Shown here piece after piece: positions 35,257-44,921 of a stretch of 64,000 nt of DNA. Made by a program: the position numbers and the translations under genes. The notes below the pieces were generated by a model. That model ran no database searches. It had not been told where the DNA came from and saw only the letters and a program-made list of their open reading frames with translations. Position 1 is the stretch's first letter; each line of letters starts with the position of its first letter. The stretch is from Paraburkholderia aromaticivorans (GTDB lineage: Bacteria > Pseudomonadota > Gammaproteobacteria > Burkholderiales > Burkholderiaceae): the NCBI RefSeq assembly GCF_012689525.1, contig NZ_CP051514.1, positions 620,001 to 684,000 on the forward strand, given 5' to 3'.

Positions 35257-36159
35257 TTGAAACGCCAGATCACGCTCCCGATGAACGCCGAGGCTGGCAT
35301 TGTGCTGATGATCGGCACGACAGCAACGTTTGCCGCGAGCGATTCCACTGTCAAGGTCATCGGCGGCGCGGTGCCGCTGGTCGCCCTGCTCCTCGGACGC
35401 TACAGCTTCCAGGCCGTCGCTCTCGCCACGTGGCAGGCAAGGCAGGGCATCAACCCTTTGCGCAACGCCGGTGTGCTTAAACTGCAACTCCTGCGCGCGT
35501 TGCTGCTTCTTCTCAATTCGGCCAGTACATTTGCGGGCCTGCGCTATTTGCCGCTTCCCGTCGCCACTTCGCTCGCGATGATGGCGCCACTCATTGCGAC
35601 GCTGCTGGCGGCTACCCTCCTCAACGAGAAAGTGCCGAAGAGCAAATGGTCAATGGTTGTTCTGGGCTTCATCGGCATGTTGATCGTCGTGCGACCAGGC
35701 AGCGGTGACTTTAGCTGGGCAGTGGCGTATCCGATCGGCGGCGCCACGACTTTCGCATGCTTTCAGGTCGTGTCGAGCAAACTGTCGACGGCCGGCGACC
35801 CGATCACGACCAATTTCATCACCGCATTGGTCGCGAGTATCGCGCTCGCTGGACTTCTATGGGTTGGTCAAGCTGACCTCCTGCCTGAAATCCGCAAAGT
35901 GACGGTTGGCAGTTGGCTGCTGGTCCTCGTGATGGCATCTCTCGCGACCTTCGGCCATCTGCTGATGCTACAAGCGTTGCGCAGAACGCCGCTCGCTCTC
36001 CTCACCCCTTTCGGCTACGCGCAGCTTGCATTCGCGACGCTTTTTAGCTGGGTGCTCTTCAGCAAGGTCCCCGACCTTTGGACCGCCGTCGGCATGCTCG
36101 TGATTGCCGTCAGCGGGATCGGCACCGTACTGCTGCATGCCCACGCACGGCGTCGATGA
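35257..36159 (+). CDS. EamA/DMT-superfamily transporter
   Basis: About 300 residues with ten hydrophobic segments and two EamA repeats (first AVPLVALLLGRYSFQ to GFIGMLIVVRPG; second TFACFQVVSSKL to AVSGIGTVLLHA). The TTG at 35257 or the ATG at 35281 could start it; neither has a strong site. It belongs to the group of RhaT/YdcZ-like small-metabolite exporters. Substrate unknown. It lies between the MHS importer and the enzyme genes. Confidence 0.82.
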   Translation: MKRQITLPMNAEAGIVLMIGTTATFAASDSTVKVIGGAVPLVALLLGRYSFQAVALATWQARQGINPLRNAGVLKLQLLRALLLLLNSASTFAGLRYLPLPVATSLAMMAPLIATLLAATLLNEKVPKSKWSMVVLGFIGMLIVVRPGSGDFSWAVAYPIGGATTFACFQVVSSKLSTAGDPITTNFITALVASIALAGLLWVGQADLLPEIRKVTVGSWLLVLVMASLATFGHLLMLQALRRTPLALLTPFGYAQLAFATLFSWVLFSKVPDLWTAVGMLVIAVSGIGTVLLHAHARRR

Positions 36160-36259
36160 AACGCCGGAAACCTCGGCCATTGGGTACATCGAACCTTATC
36201 AGCGCTTTCCAAATGGTCTCGAAGACCGACGGTCATTCGCAGCACCATTATTATCCACG

Positions 36260-36284
36260 GCAATGACGTAATTAAATTCATTGC
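36260..36284. promoter_or_regulatory. Second LysR-type dyad
   Basis: GCAATGA and TCATTGC (7-bp perfect arms, 11 bp apart) lie about 55 bp upstream of the GTG at 36339. The left arm extends to GCAATGACGT, as in the lysR palindrome, so one regulator probably binds both. Confidence 0.6.
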
Positions 36285-36338
36285 ATTGCCGACATGATCC
36301 ACGGCTTGTATCTTGATCTTCATGTTAAGGAGACGGCA

Positions 36339-37289
36339 GTGAAAATTGCAATTCTGGGTGCTGGTGCACTGGGTTGTGCGATTGGTGCAGCGCTAACCGA
36401 AGGTGGCAACGAGATCTGGTTGCTGAACCGCTCGGTGGCACATGTCGACGCAATGAGGCGTGACGGTCTACAGGTCGACGATACGAATGGCTCGCGTCGC
36501 GTGAAAGTTCATGCGACGACACGGGCTGCCGAAGCCGGCGGCGTCGATCTGGTTGTCGTGCTGGTCAAGTCATTCGATACCGACGCTGCGATGCGCGGCG
36601 CACTCGCACTGATTGGACCCGACACGCTGGTTCTGTCATTGCAGAACGGGCTTGGACATGAAGACGTGCTTGCCGACATCGTCGGGCGAGAGCGTGTGCT
36701 GGCTGGCAAAACTTATGTCGGCGGCGTGATGCGCAGTCCGGGGCACATCGAGTCGGGCGTCGTCGGCAAAGCGACTCACATTGGCGAGTTGGACGGCCGG
36801 ATTACCTCACGCGCGAATGCGATTGCCGAAACGTTCAACGCATCGGGGTTGGACACGATCGTCAGCGCCAATATCGTCGGCACGATGTGGGACAAGCTGC
36901 TGGTCAACGTCGCGACTGGCGCACTCACGGGCACGACCGGGCTCACCTATGGCCAGCTTTACGACGAACCGCTTTTGAAGACCGCTGCACTCGCAGCGGT
37001 CGCCGAAGCGATCGCGGTCGCCGACGCCGCTGGCGTCACTCTCTCCACCACTGATCCTGAGCGCGCCTGGACCCTGGCCGGCGAAGGACTTTCGTCGGGC
37101 TTCAAGACATCGATGCTGCAAAGCCTCGAAAAAGGATCCATCACCGAAATCGACTTTATCAACGGCGCAGTCGTGCGCTGGGGACAACGGCACGGCGTGC
37201 CGACCCCGGTCAACGCGACGCTCGTTGCCTGTGTCAAGGGCATCGAGCGTTGCATGGCCGATCGACAAAAAAAGGAGACAACCGCATGA
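36339..37289 (+). CDS. PanE/ApbA-family 2-oxo-acid reductase
   Basis: The GTG at 36339 follows AAGGAG and gives 316 residues. The Rossmann motif AILGAGALGCAIGAAL is at the N-terminus, with LVLSLQNGLGHE near residue 100. The C-terminal helical domain has WDKLLVNVATGALTGTTG and SSGFKTSMLQSLEKGSITEIDFINGAV. Ketopantoate reductase is the family's model, but this copy sits in a catabolic cluster and more likely reduces or oxidises another branched or cyclic 2-oxo/2-hydroxy acid. The stop overlaps the VOC gene by ATGA. Confidence 0.85.
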   Translation: MKIAILGAGALGCAIGAALTEGGNEIWLLNRSVAHVDAMRRDGLQVDDTNGSRRVKVHATTRAAEAGGVDLVVVLVKSFDTDAAMRGALALIGPDTLVLSLQNGLGHEDVLADIVGRERVLAGKTYVGGVMRSPGHIESGVVGKATHIGELDGRITSRANAIAETFNASGLDTIVSANIVGTMWDKLLVNVATGALTGTTGLTYGQLYDEPLLKTAALAAVAEAIAVADAAGVTLSTTDPERAWTLAGEGLSSGFKTSMLQSLEKGSITEIDFINGAVVRWGQRHGVPTPVNATLVACVKGIERCMADRQKKETTA

Positions 37290-37678
37290 ACGGCAGCAAG
37301 GCTTATCTGGAACACGTGGCCATCTGGGTGAAGGACATCCACTGGCATATCCGCTTCTTTGAGGACGTGCTGGGCATGACGATGCGCGAGGTCGACGGCA
37401 CAGTCGATGAACCTCGCCAGTATTGGACGCTCGGCGGCCTGCAATTCATACATAACCCAAACCATGACGCGCCTGAGGGCCGGCTCGGCCACCTGGGTGT
37501 CATGTGCGAAGACATGGAAGCCGCGCTCGCCGCAGCGCAGCGGTACGAAGTTAGCGAGATGCCGCAGGGGCGCAACTGGTTACGTCTGCCCGATGGCCTC
37601 GCCGTCGAACTGATCCAGTCAAAGCCCGCCTCGTGCGTGGCGCGAGCACTGGACATCAACCCGCGCGCGGAGGCTTGA
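37286..37678 (+). CDS. VOC (glyoxalase/dioxygenase-fold) protein
   Basis: ATG at 37286 with an AAGGAG site gives 130 residues, a single VOC unit of paired beta-alpha-beta modules (YLEHVAIWVKDIHWHIRFFEDVLGMTMRE; then GHLGVMCEDMEAALAAAQ). Candidate metal ligands are His in EHVAIWV, His in LGHLGVM and the Glu near the end (LAVELIQS). It could be an isomerase, lyase or dioxygenase; the reaction is unknown. It is tightly coupled to the PanE-like and MaoC-like genes. Confidence 0.78.
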   Translation: MNGSKAYLEHVAIWVKDIHWHIRFFEDVLGMTMREVDGTVDEPRQYWTLGGLQFIHNPNHDAPEGRLGHLGVMCEDMEAALAAAQRYEVSEMPQGRNWLRLPDGLAVELIQSKPASCVARALDINPRAEA

Positions 37679-37679
37679 G

Positions 37680-38138
37680 ATGACGATTGTCGATAAATAC
37701 TGGGACGATGCCCGCGAAGGCGACGAGTGCGTGAGTCCGACCTACACGGTGACCAAAGAGCGCATTCTGGCCTACGCCGACCTGACGGGCGATCACACAC
37801 CCGTTCACGTCGATGAAGAGTACGCCAATGCCAGCCATTTCGGTTCGATCGTTGCGCACGGCCTGTTCGGCTTATCCATTGCGGATGGCCTTAAAACCCA
37901 GAGCGAATACCGCTTTTTGCCGGGGATGTCGCTCGGGTGGACGTGGGACTTCAACCTGCCGATCAAAGTGAACGACGTGCTGCACGTGAAATTCCGTGTC
38001 GGCACGATGCGGGCAAGCAAGAGCCGTCCGGACTGGGGCATTGTCGTGCTGCCATCGGAGTTGATCAATCAGGACAGCCAGGTCGTCCAGCATGGCGAGC
38101 ACCGCCTGATGGTGCCGCGCCGACCGGGAGCATTGTGA
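37680..38138 (+). CDS. MaoC-like acyl-CoA dehydratase
   Basis: 152 residues with the hot-dog-fold hydratase-2 motif: LTGDHTPVHVDEEYANASHFGSIVAHG holds the catalytic Asp and His. It should hydrate or dehydrate enoyl-/3-hydroxyacyl-CoA. Its ATG is one base after the VOC stop region, and its stop touches the CoA-transferase start. Together with the CaiB-type and enoyl-CoA hydratase genes it implies CoA-thioester intermediates. Confidence 0.85.
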   Translation: MTIVDKYWDDAREGDECVSPTYTVTKERILAYADLTGDHTPVHVDEEYANASHFGSIVAHGLFGLSIADGLKTQSEYRFLPGMSLGWTWDFNLPIKVNDVLHVKFRVGTMRASKSRPDWGIVVLPSELINQDSQVVQHGEHRLMVPRRPGAL

Positions 38139-39358
38139 TGCAAGCACGTCCTCTTGAAGGTATCCGCGTTGTCGATTACAGCCATTTCCTCGCCGGCCCG
38201 TACGTCGGACGCTGTCTCGCGGCGCTCGGCGCCGAAGTGATCAAGGTTGAACGCCCGGTCACCGGCGATGCGGGGCGTCAGCACGCCACCGTGCTGGACG
38301 ACGAACAAAGCGCTTATTTCCTGCAACTGAACATGGGCAAGCGCGGCGTCAGCGTCAACATGCGCGATCCACGCGGCAAGGAGTTCATGCAGCGCCTGTG
38401 CGACTCGGCCGATGTATTCGTCGAGAACTACCGTCCGGGTGCACTGACCAGACTTGGGCTCGGTTACGACGAACTGTCGGCACGCAATTCCAAGCTCGTC
38501 TACTGCTCCATCTCCGCCTACGGCCACACGGGACCCGACGCGCATCGTGCCGGTTTCGGTCTGATTGCAGAAGCGAAGAGCGGAATCATGCAGATGATCG
38601 GCAACCCAGGAGAGCCGCCGCCGTTGATGCGCATTTCCCTCGGCGACATGTACACCGGTATTCACGCGGTGGCTGCGATTAACGCCGCGTTGCTGGGCCG
38701 CGTGAAGAGCGGTCGCGGTCAGCATATCGATATGGCCCTGTACGACACCCTGGTGTCGATGCACGAATACGCCGTGCAGTGCTACACGACGCAGGGCATC
38801 GTCCCTGAGCAGACCGGTCACGACATGCCTACGTCTACGCTTTACGGCGTGTTCCGGGCAGCGGACGGCGACCTCGTCATCGCTGCGCAGGTGGACGACG
38901 CGTGGAAGCGCTTTGCCGCCCTCGTCGAGACGCATGGCGGACCTGCCGGCTTCGGCACAGATGCGCGATTTCACTCGCTAAACGGCCGCAATGCCGACCG
39001 TCTGGACATTCTGTCGGTCGTGAAGCCCTGGGTTGCCGGTCGGCCAGTCGCGGAAGTTCTCGAACTACTCGACAGCATCGACGTGCCTTGCGCGAAAGTG
39101 CAGCGCATCGACGAGGTGCTGGCGGACCCGCAGATTATCGCGCGCGGCATGGTGGTCGAGCAGGAACACCCGCGCTTCGGCAAGTTGCGCCTGCCCAACC
39201 TGCCGTTCCGCTTCTCCGACTGCGACACGACCATCCGCGATGTCGGGCCGGACCTCGGTCAACATAACGCGGAAGTGGCCGCGTCACTTGGATTCGACGC
39301 AGCCCAGATTGATGCGATGCAGACCGATGGTGTGCTGTATTCAAAAGTGAGGCCGTGA
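38138..39358 (+). CDS. Family III (CaiB/BaiF) CoA-transferase
   Basis: ATG at 38138 (GTGATG overlap with maoC) gives 406 residues. Typical elements: LEGIRVVDYSHFLAGPYVGR, the LGAEVIKVE loop, LNMGKRGVSVNMRDPRG and the catalytic-region GHTGPDAHRAGFGLIAEA. The expected active-site Asp lies in the ISLGDMYTG segment (about residue 170). It moves CoA between acids, activating the pathway substrate. Donor and acceptor are unknown. Confidence 0.87.
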   Translation: MQARPLEGIRVVDYSHFLAGPYVGRCLAALGAEVIKVERPVTGDAGRQHATVLDDEQSAYFLQLNMGKRGVSVNMRDPRGKEFMQRLCDSADVFVENYRPGALTRLGLGYDELSARNSKLVYCSISAYGHTGPDAHRAGFGLIAEAKSGIMQMIGNPGEPPPLMRISLGDMYTGIHAVAAINAALLGRVKSGRGQHIDMALYDTLVSMHEYAVQCYTTQGIVPEQTGHDMPTSTLYGVFRAADGDLVIAAQVDDAWKRFAALVETHGGPAGFGTDARFHSLNGRNADRLDILSVVKPWVAGRPVAEVLELLDSIDVPCAKVQRIDEVLADPQIIARGMVVEQEHPRFGKLRLPNLPFRFSDCDTTIRDVGPDLGQHNAEVAASLGFDAAQIDAMQTDGVLYSKVRP

Positions 39359-40191
39359 TGAGCGACCAGTACGCGGTGATCGGCAATCCGATCGGTCATA
39401 CAAAATCCCCGTTGATTCACGGACTGTTTGCTGAAGAGTCAAAGCAGGACATGTTGTACACGGCAATCGAAGGACCGTTGCAGCCAGACGGCGCATTCGC
39501 TGCCACAGTCCGGTCGTTTATTGCGAGCGGCGGCAAAGGCATGAACGTGACTGCCCCGTTCAAGCTGAAAGCGTTCGCGATGGCCGACGAACGCAGTGAG
39601 CGGGCAGCGCTGGCTGGCGCTGCGAACGCGCTGAGTTTCAGGGACGGCCGGATCATCGCCGAGAACTTCGATGGCGTTGGCCTCGTACGGGACATCGAGG
39701 TCAATCTGAAACTGCCGATGGCCGGGAAGCGCGTGCTGCTTCTCGGCGCGGGAGGTGCGGTGCGCGGTGCATTGCTGCCGTTCATCGCGGCGCGGCCCGC
39801 TGAACTTGTCGTCGCGAACCGGGATGTCGCGAAGGTCAAGGCGCTCGTCGCACAAGTCACGACGGAGGGCTCCCTTGTTGCCTGCGGGTATGGCGACCTC
39901 GCTGCGATGGGACGCTTTGATCTGGTGGTCAACGCAACGTCGGCGAGCCTCACTGGTGAACTTCCGCCAGTACCGCCTGGCGTGTTCAGCCCAACGGGCG
40001 CAGCTTACGAACTCGCCTATGGCAAGCGCCTCACACCTTTTCTGCGACTCGCACGCGACACGGGTGTTCTGGGTATCGCGGACGGAGTCGGCATGCTAGT
40101 CGAACAGGCCGCCGAAGCGTTCTCATGGTGGCGTGGCGTGCGTCCTCAGACGCGAGCGGTGATCGACCGGCTCACCGTTCCCCTCGATTGA
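39358..40191 (+). CDS. AroE-family shikimate/quinate dehydrogenase paralogue
   Basis: Start TGATG-coupled to the CoA-transferase gene; 277 residues. The substrate loop NPIGHTKSPLIH and the catalytic Lys in MNVTAPFKLKA are intact. The usual NTDG reads NFDG (ENFDGVGLV), so the catalytic Asp is kept but its neighbour is Phe. The NAD(P)-binding GAGGAVRGALLPF and VANRD lie near residue 130. The C-terminal Gln is not obvious. In a LysR cluster this is more likely catabolic (a quinate-like hydroaromatic) than the biosynthetic AroE. Confidence 0.85.
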   Translation: MSDQYAVIGNPIGHTKSPLIHGLFAEESKQDMLYTAIEGPLQPDGAFAATVRSFIASGGKGMNVTAPFKLKAFAMADERSERAALAGAANALSFRDGRIIAENFDGVGLVRDIEVNLKLPMAGKRVLLLGAGGAVRGALLPFIAARPAELVVANRDVAKVKALVAQVTTEGSLVACGYGDLAAMGRFDLVVNATSASLTGELPPVPPGVFSPTGAAYELAYGKRLTPFLRLARDTGVLGIADGVGMLVEQAAEAFSWWRGVRPQTRAVIDRLTVPLD

Positions 40192-40209
40192 TGCGTCCAG
40201 AGGTTGTCA

Positions 40210-40998
40210 ATGACACCCGAGACATATCGTTACTGCCGCTATGAGGTCGATGGTCCGTTGCTGACACTGACGATCGATCGTCCTGAGGTTCTCAACGCGA
40301 TGCATCCGGACTCGCATCGTGAGTTCGCCGATGCGTTCGATCGCTACGCCGCCGATCCGTCCTTGCGCGTTGCGATCGTCACGGGTGCAGGCGAGCGAGC
40401 CTTTTGCGTGGGTACTGATCTGAAGGCGCTCGACGCGACTGGTGATCACACGAAGCCATCCACCGGATTTGCCGGCATCACCCACCGCTTCGACTTGTGG
40501 AAGCCCCTGATCGCAGCGGTGAACGGTCTCTGCCTGGGCGGCGGCATGGAAATTCTCGCGGCATGCGACCTCGGCATTGCGGCCGACCACGCGCAATTGG
40601 GCTTGCCCGAACCTCGGGTCGGACTCGCTGCACTGGGCGGCGGATTACTTCAGCGCCTGCCGCGCCAGATCGGCATGAAGGCCGCGATGGCGCTCGTACT
40701 TACCGGCACACGGGTCTCAGCCGAAGAAGCGAAGCGGATTGGCTTGATCAACGAAGTCGTCCCGGTGAGCGAATTGATGATCCGTGCCCGCATGCTGGCC
40801 CAAGAGATTCTCTCGTGCGCTCCGCTTGCCGTGCAGGCGTCGAAACAGGTGATGCTGCAAAGCCTTGCGCGGGCCGACCTGGCCTCGACGATGCATGAAG
40901 ACTACCCGCTCGCACAACGCATGCTCGCGAGCAACGATGCCCGCGAAGGTCCAAAAGCGTTCGCGCAAAAGCGTCGGCCGAACTGGACCGGAGACTGA
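40210..40998 (+). CDS. Enoyl-CoA hydratase/isomerase family protein
   Basis: ATG at 40210 after AGAGG gives 262 residues. Crotonase-fold signatures: the oxyanion region GERAFCVGTDLKAL and IAAVNGLCLGGGMEILAACDLGIAA, then LPEPRVGLAALGGGLLQRLPR. The second catalytic Glu position (PEPRVG) is present. It could hydrate a CoA ester or act as a ring-opening lyase. It follows aroE by 18 bp in the same operon. Confidence 0.87.
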   Translation: MTPETYRYCRYEVDGPLLTLTIDRPEVLNAMHPDSHREFADAFDRYAADPSLRVAIVTGAGERAFCVGTDLKALDATGDHTKPSTGFAGITHRFDLWKPLIAAVNGLCLGGGMEILAACDLGIAADHAQLGLPEPRVGLAALGGGLLQRLPRQIGMKAAMALVLTGTRVSAEEAKRIGLINEVVPVSELMIRARMLAQEILSCAPLAVQASKQVMLQSLARADLASTMHEDYPLAQRMLASNDAREGPKAFAQKRRPNWTGD

Positions 40999-41075
40999 TC
41001 GAGGAACGACTCACCGCAAACACCCGTACCCAGCCACTCGGCCAGAGCGGCGAAGATCCAACCAGGAGACACAGG

Positions 41076-42437
41076 ATGAATACCCGAAGAGAAACACTGG
41101 ATCGCCACGCCAGCGTCGGCGCTGCGTCAGATAGCACGCAGATGGCAAACCGTGCGGCGCTGAGCAGCATCGCGGGTTCGGCACTGGAATGGCTCGATTT
41201 CGCCGCGTATGGCGCAATCGCGGCCACCGTCCTGCCGCAACTATTCTTCTCGAAGACCGATCCCACCACGGGCGCGCTTGCCGCGTTCGCGACCTTCTCT
41301 GTCGGGTTCGTCGCCCGTCCGCTTGGCGGCCTTGTTTGCGGCTATCTGGGTGATCGCGTCGGCCGCAGGAACATGCTGGTCTTCACGTTTCTGCTGATGG
41401 GTATCTGTTCGTTCCTGATCGGCGTGCTACCGACGTATGCATCGATCGGCGTGACGGCACCGCTCGCGCTGGTCGTGTTGCGATTCATGCAAGGGTTTGC
41501 TTTGGGGGGCGAAGTCACCGGCAGTCAATTGCTGACGATGGAACACGCGCCCAAAGACCGGCGCGGCTTCTATAGTTCCTTTATCGCGATGGGGTCGCCG
41601 CTCGCGCAAGTGCTGGCCAATGCGCTTCTGTTCGGGGTGGCCGCGTTGCTGACGAACGAGCAGTTCCTACGCTTTGGCTGGCGGGTCCCGTTCCTGTTCA
41701 GTTTCCTGCTGGTTGCGATCGGGCTATTCATCCGGATGCGTATTTCGGAAACCCCCGCGTTCAAAGCGGAAATGGAGAAGAAGCGTCGGGGCAGTGGTCA
41801 ACCCGCTGTCGCATTCGGGAGCTATGCAGGGACTGTGTTCCGGCTGATTGTGGTTTGGGCGGCAGTGTCCATCGCCTATTTCATCGCGACGGTATTCATC
41901 CTCTCGTTCGTCACCAACAAACTGGGCATAGCCAAGCCGACCGCTTTTGCGATCCTGATTCTCGCGCACCTGTGCTCTATGTTTGCGATGGGCATCGGTG
42001 GCGCATTGTGCGACCGCATCGGGCGGCGTACGGCGATGCTGGTGGGATCACGCACCATGCTGCTTGCCTTCATCGTCTTCTTTCCGCTCGTTCTGAGCGG
42101 CAGCACCCCGCTGATCGCGCTGGCCGTCGTCTTCCTGCTGTGTGCAGCCCAGTTTCATGCAGGCGTGCAGCCCGCCTATTTCGCCGAAGCCTTCCCGACT
42201 GAAATCCGATACCGGGGGTCCGCGGTCGCCTACAACCTGGCCGTGGTGGTTGGCAGCAGTGCGCCGTTTGCCGCAACCCTGATCCAGGCGCATACCGGTG
42301 GTGCGACGTGGCCGATTGTTGGCTTCGGTATCGCGTTCAACCTGCTTTCGATGTGGGCGATTCACATCGGCCCGGAAAGTTGGCAAAAAGCAAAATTGAC
42401 GCGTGATCGGGTCGGTTCTACGGGATGGTCCGAATAA
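41076..42437 (+). CDS. MFS transporter, MHS family, second of the cluster
   Basis: ATG at 41076 behind CAGGAG gives 453 residues with 12 predicted segments. The MHS pattern is ALEWLDFAAYGAIAATVLPQLFF in TM1, GYLGDRVGRRNMLVF in loop 2-3 and CDRIGRRTAMLV in the second half. It differs clearly from the MHS transporter at 33669, so the cluster may take up two related acids or act as importer and exporter. Confidence 0.86.
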   Translation: MNTRRETLDRHASVGAASDSTQMANRAALSSIAGSALEWLDFAAYGAIAATVLPQLFFSKTDPTTGALAAFATFSVGFVARPLGGLVCGYLGDRVGRRNMLVFTFLLMGICSFLIGVLPTYASIGVTAPLALVVLRFMQGFALGGEVTGSQLLTMEHAPKDRRGFYSSFIAMGSPLAQVLANALLFGVAALLTNEQFLRFGWRVPFLFSFLLVAIGLFIRMRISETPAFKAEMEKKRRGSGQPAVAFGSYAGTVFRLIVVWAAVSIAYFIATVFILSFVTNKLGIAKPTAFAILILAHLCSMFAMGIGGALCDRIGRRTAMLVGSRTMLLAFIVFFPLVLSGSTPLIALAVVFLLCAAQFHAGVQPAYFAEAFPTEIRYRGSAVAYNLAVVVGSSAPFAATLIQAHTGGATWPIVGFGIAFNLLSMWAIHIGPESWQKAKLTRDRVGSTGWSE

Positions 42438-42544
42438 CCGGGGTATCACCGAAACGACAATCTAGGCTGCGAAGCAGTAGATCTGCTGTCGGTACGTAGG
42501 CCGGCGGGCTCATTGAAAATTCATTTCCTTATCTTTGGTTCATC

Positions 42545-42981
42545 ATGAAAAAAATCCTGATGCTGCACGGCGCAACCACAACATGTTTGGCAAGCGTGAC
42601 CCGGTTCAGTATGGAACAGCCACTCTGGCCGACATCGACCGCAAGTTGCTGGCACTCGGTGAAGAATTGGGCGTTGCGGTGGAGAGCTATCAGACAAACA
42701 GCGAAGGGGACATGTGTTCGCGTATTCACCAGGGATTCACCGACAAGGTTGCCGGCGTTCTCATCAACGCCGGGGCGTGGACTCACTACAGCTACGGTAT
42801 CCGTGATGCGCTTGCGATACTGACAGTTCCGGTGGTCGAAATTCACATGTCGAACATTCAGGCGAGTGAAACATTTCGCCATATGTCGGTCTTCGCTGAG
42901 ATCGTTCGAGGGCAGATATGCGGCTTTGGCATCGACAGTTACCTGCTAGGTCTTCGGGCGGTCGTGTCGGCTGCCGATTGA
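42545..42981 (+). pseudogene. aroQ: Type II 3-dehydroquinate dehydratase, one-base frameshift
   Basis: The ATG at 42545 gives MKKILMLHGA, then the frame is lost; the continuing frame reads HNMFGKRDPVQYGTATLADIDRKL to the stop at 42981. One missing A in GCA(A)ACCACAACATG (about 42571) explains it and would restore LHGANHNMFG, the catalytic loop region. The conserved GVLINAGAWTHYSYGIRDAL and VEIHMSNIQASETFRH (His general acid) are intact. The enzyme interconverts 3-dehydroquinate and 3-dehydroshikimate. It is last in the cluster. Confidence 0.8.
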
Positions 42982-43646
42982 GTTTTCAGGGTTCTCGCTG
43001 CCGTCCCAGGCAGCTATCGAGGTATCGGTGGGGCCTGGTTGGCACAGTGATGTCGTATTAATTCCAGGCGCGCGACCTTTCTTCGTTGATGCGCCTTCCA
43101 AAAGAAGTCGACAGGAACGGTGCTACTCACGACCCTTCGAGGCATGAGCCTTGAGAAAGTCTTCCGGACGCTGGGTGCGGCCAGCGAGGGCCTGCCGGGC
43201 GGGCAGCCGACCTGCTTCGGGAATCTCCTACGGATGTCCGTTATCGGAAGCGCATAGGCCAATCAAAAGTCTCTCATCTGACTTTGACGGGTGTCCGTAG
43301 ATGGCCGGTCGCTGACTGCCGCGTGACGCCGCCGATCTGTCACCAGAGTGGCGTCCCTGTCAATCGTGGCGCTACAAAGCGAGGGGAAATTTAGCCCCGC
43401 GCTGGTTCCCTGCTCCATCATGGCGTTCCGAGACGATGGCAGCCAGACTATGCATCGAAATCAGAAAACACGGTCGGGCCCATCGCAATAAATTCGAATG
43501 GATGGAGCGATCCAGACAAAATTCGCCTGTTCCGGCACTATCTATAGTCACTGCAGTACCAACACGACATCCAGATTTGTACCGTGGCGAAGCGGATTTT
43601 GCGTCGCTACTCTAGGTCGCTCTCATCATTGATGCGGAGCGCCCTG
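42982..43646. other. 665-bp stretch before the Tn3-type transposase gene
   Basis: I see no convincing gene. A short minus-strand frame (43014-43262) has no ribosome site or recognisable content. The left end of the Tn3-type element should be here or to its left, but I could not identify a 38-bp GGGG-type inverted repeat with confidence. Confidence 0.4.
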
Positions 43647-44921
43647 ATGGATCATTGGCGATTGGCTTATCTCGGGATCCGACAGGTACCGCGCGAGCTC
43701 AGCGAGTTCGAGCTCAACACGTTTTTCACCTTCTCTAAGTGCGAACGCGGCCAGATTGATTCGCGGCGCACCGATCTTTTTCGGCTGGCCATCGCACTGC
43801 ACGTCGGTTTCCTGCGCATGACAGGCCGGCCGCTTGACTCGTACCGGCAGATTCCGACGGCGCTCTGGCGGCATCTCGGTCACCAACTTGATGTGCAGCC
43901 GCCGGATGTCGGGACGCTTCGCTCGATCTACGACGGCAATTTCAAAACATTGTCTGATCATCAGGGCTTTGCCCAGACCATTATCCATTTTCAGTCAATC
44001 GCAGAGCATCAACGTCGCTATGTGATTCGCTGGTTGAAGGAACAGCTCGCTGGCCGCCCGGAAAGTGGCCAGCTAACAAGCGACCTTAAGCGCTGGTTCT
44101 ACGAGCACCGCATCGTGATACCGTCCGATCGTATGCTGAGGCAGCTTATCGTTCAGGCAGTACGTGATATCGAGGGCTCGCTGCACGCCGCGCTCGAGCG
44201 GACGCTTGGCACGGACAGACTGGACAGCTGGGCGCGCCTTCTGGCCCAACCGCACGGAGACCGTAGAAGCCTGCAGAGCTGGTTGTGGGCGGTCCCCCTA
44301 CGCGGCTCGACCCACCAGATGAGTGAAGTGCTCGACAAGATCAATCTGCTCACAATGCATGGTGTTGCCCTTTCTTGGCCTGTCGACTGCAACGATGCAG
44401 TTGTGCGCCATTACGCACGTCGCTGTGCTGGTCGACCACCGTCAGTCAGCAAACGGATCGCGCCGCAAAATCGCAGGCTCGAAGCAGCTTGTTTTATGCG
44501 CTACGCGCTTTGTACATCAACCGATCAAGTGCTTACGATGCTTCGCAGATGGGTTTTTAAAGTTGCTAACGACGCGTCTCGGGAGGTCGACGCCGCGCGT
44601 GTCAAAGCTGCAGATCAACTCTACGAGTTCGCACTCGCCGTCAAGACACTGGCGAATGACGAATCGCTCTCACGTGAGGAATTGAGAACGCAGCTTTGCG
44701 TTCTGGCAGATCAGATCCTGGCGCCACACGCACCCAGCCGCCGCAGCCAGATCCGACAGTGTCTGCTTCGGAAAAAGCACTACCCACGCAATCTGCTGAT
44801 GCGTATCGTGCAATTGCCTGTGGCGCGACGATCTGGATGAGAGACGCGCGACAAACAAGATGAGAATGTCGCGGCGAGGTTGATGATGACGCGGTTGATT
44901 GACGCTGGCAAGCGTTGCGCG

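Noticed and set aside
43014..43262. Minus-strand 82-codon frame between aroQ and tnpA
   Set aside because: No ribosome site, no family, and irregular composition.
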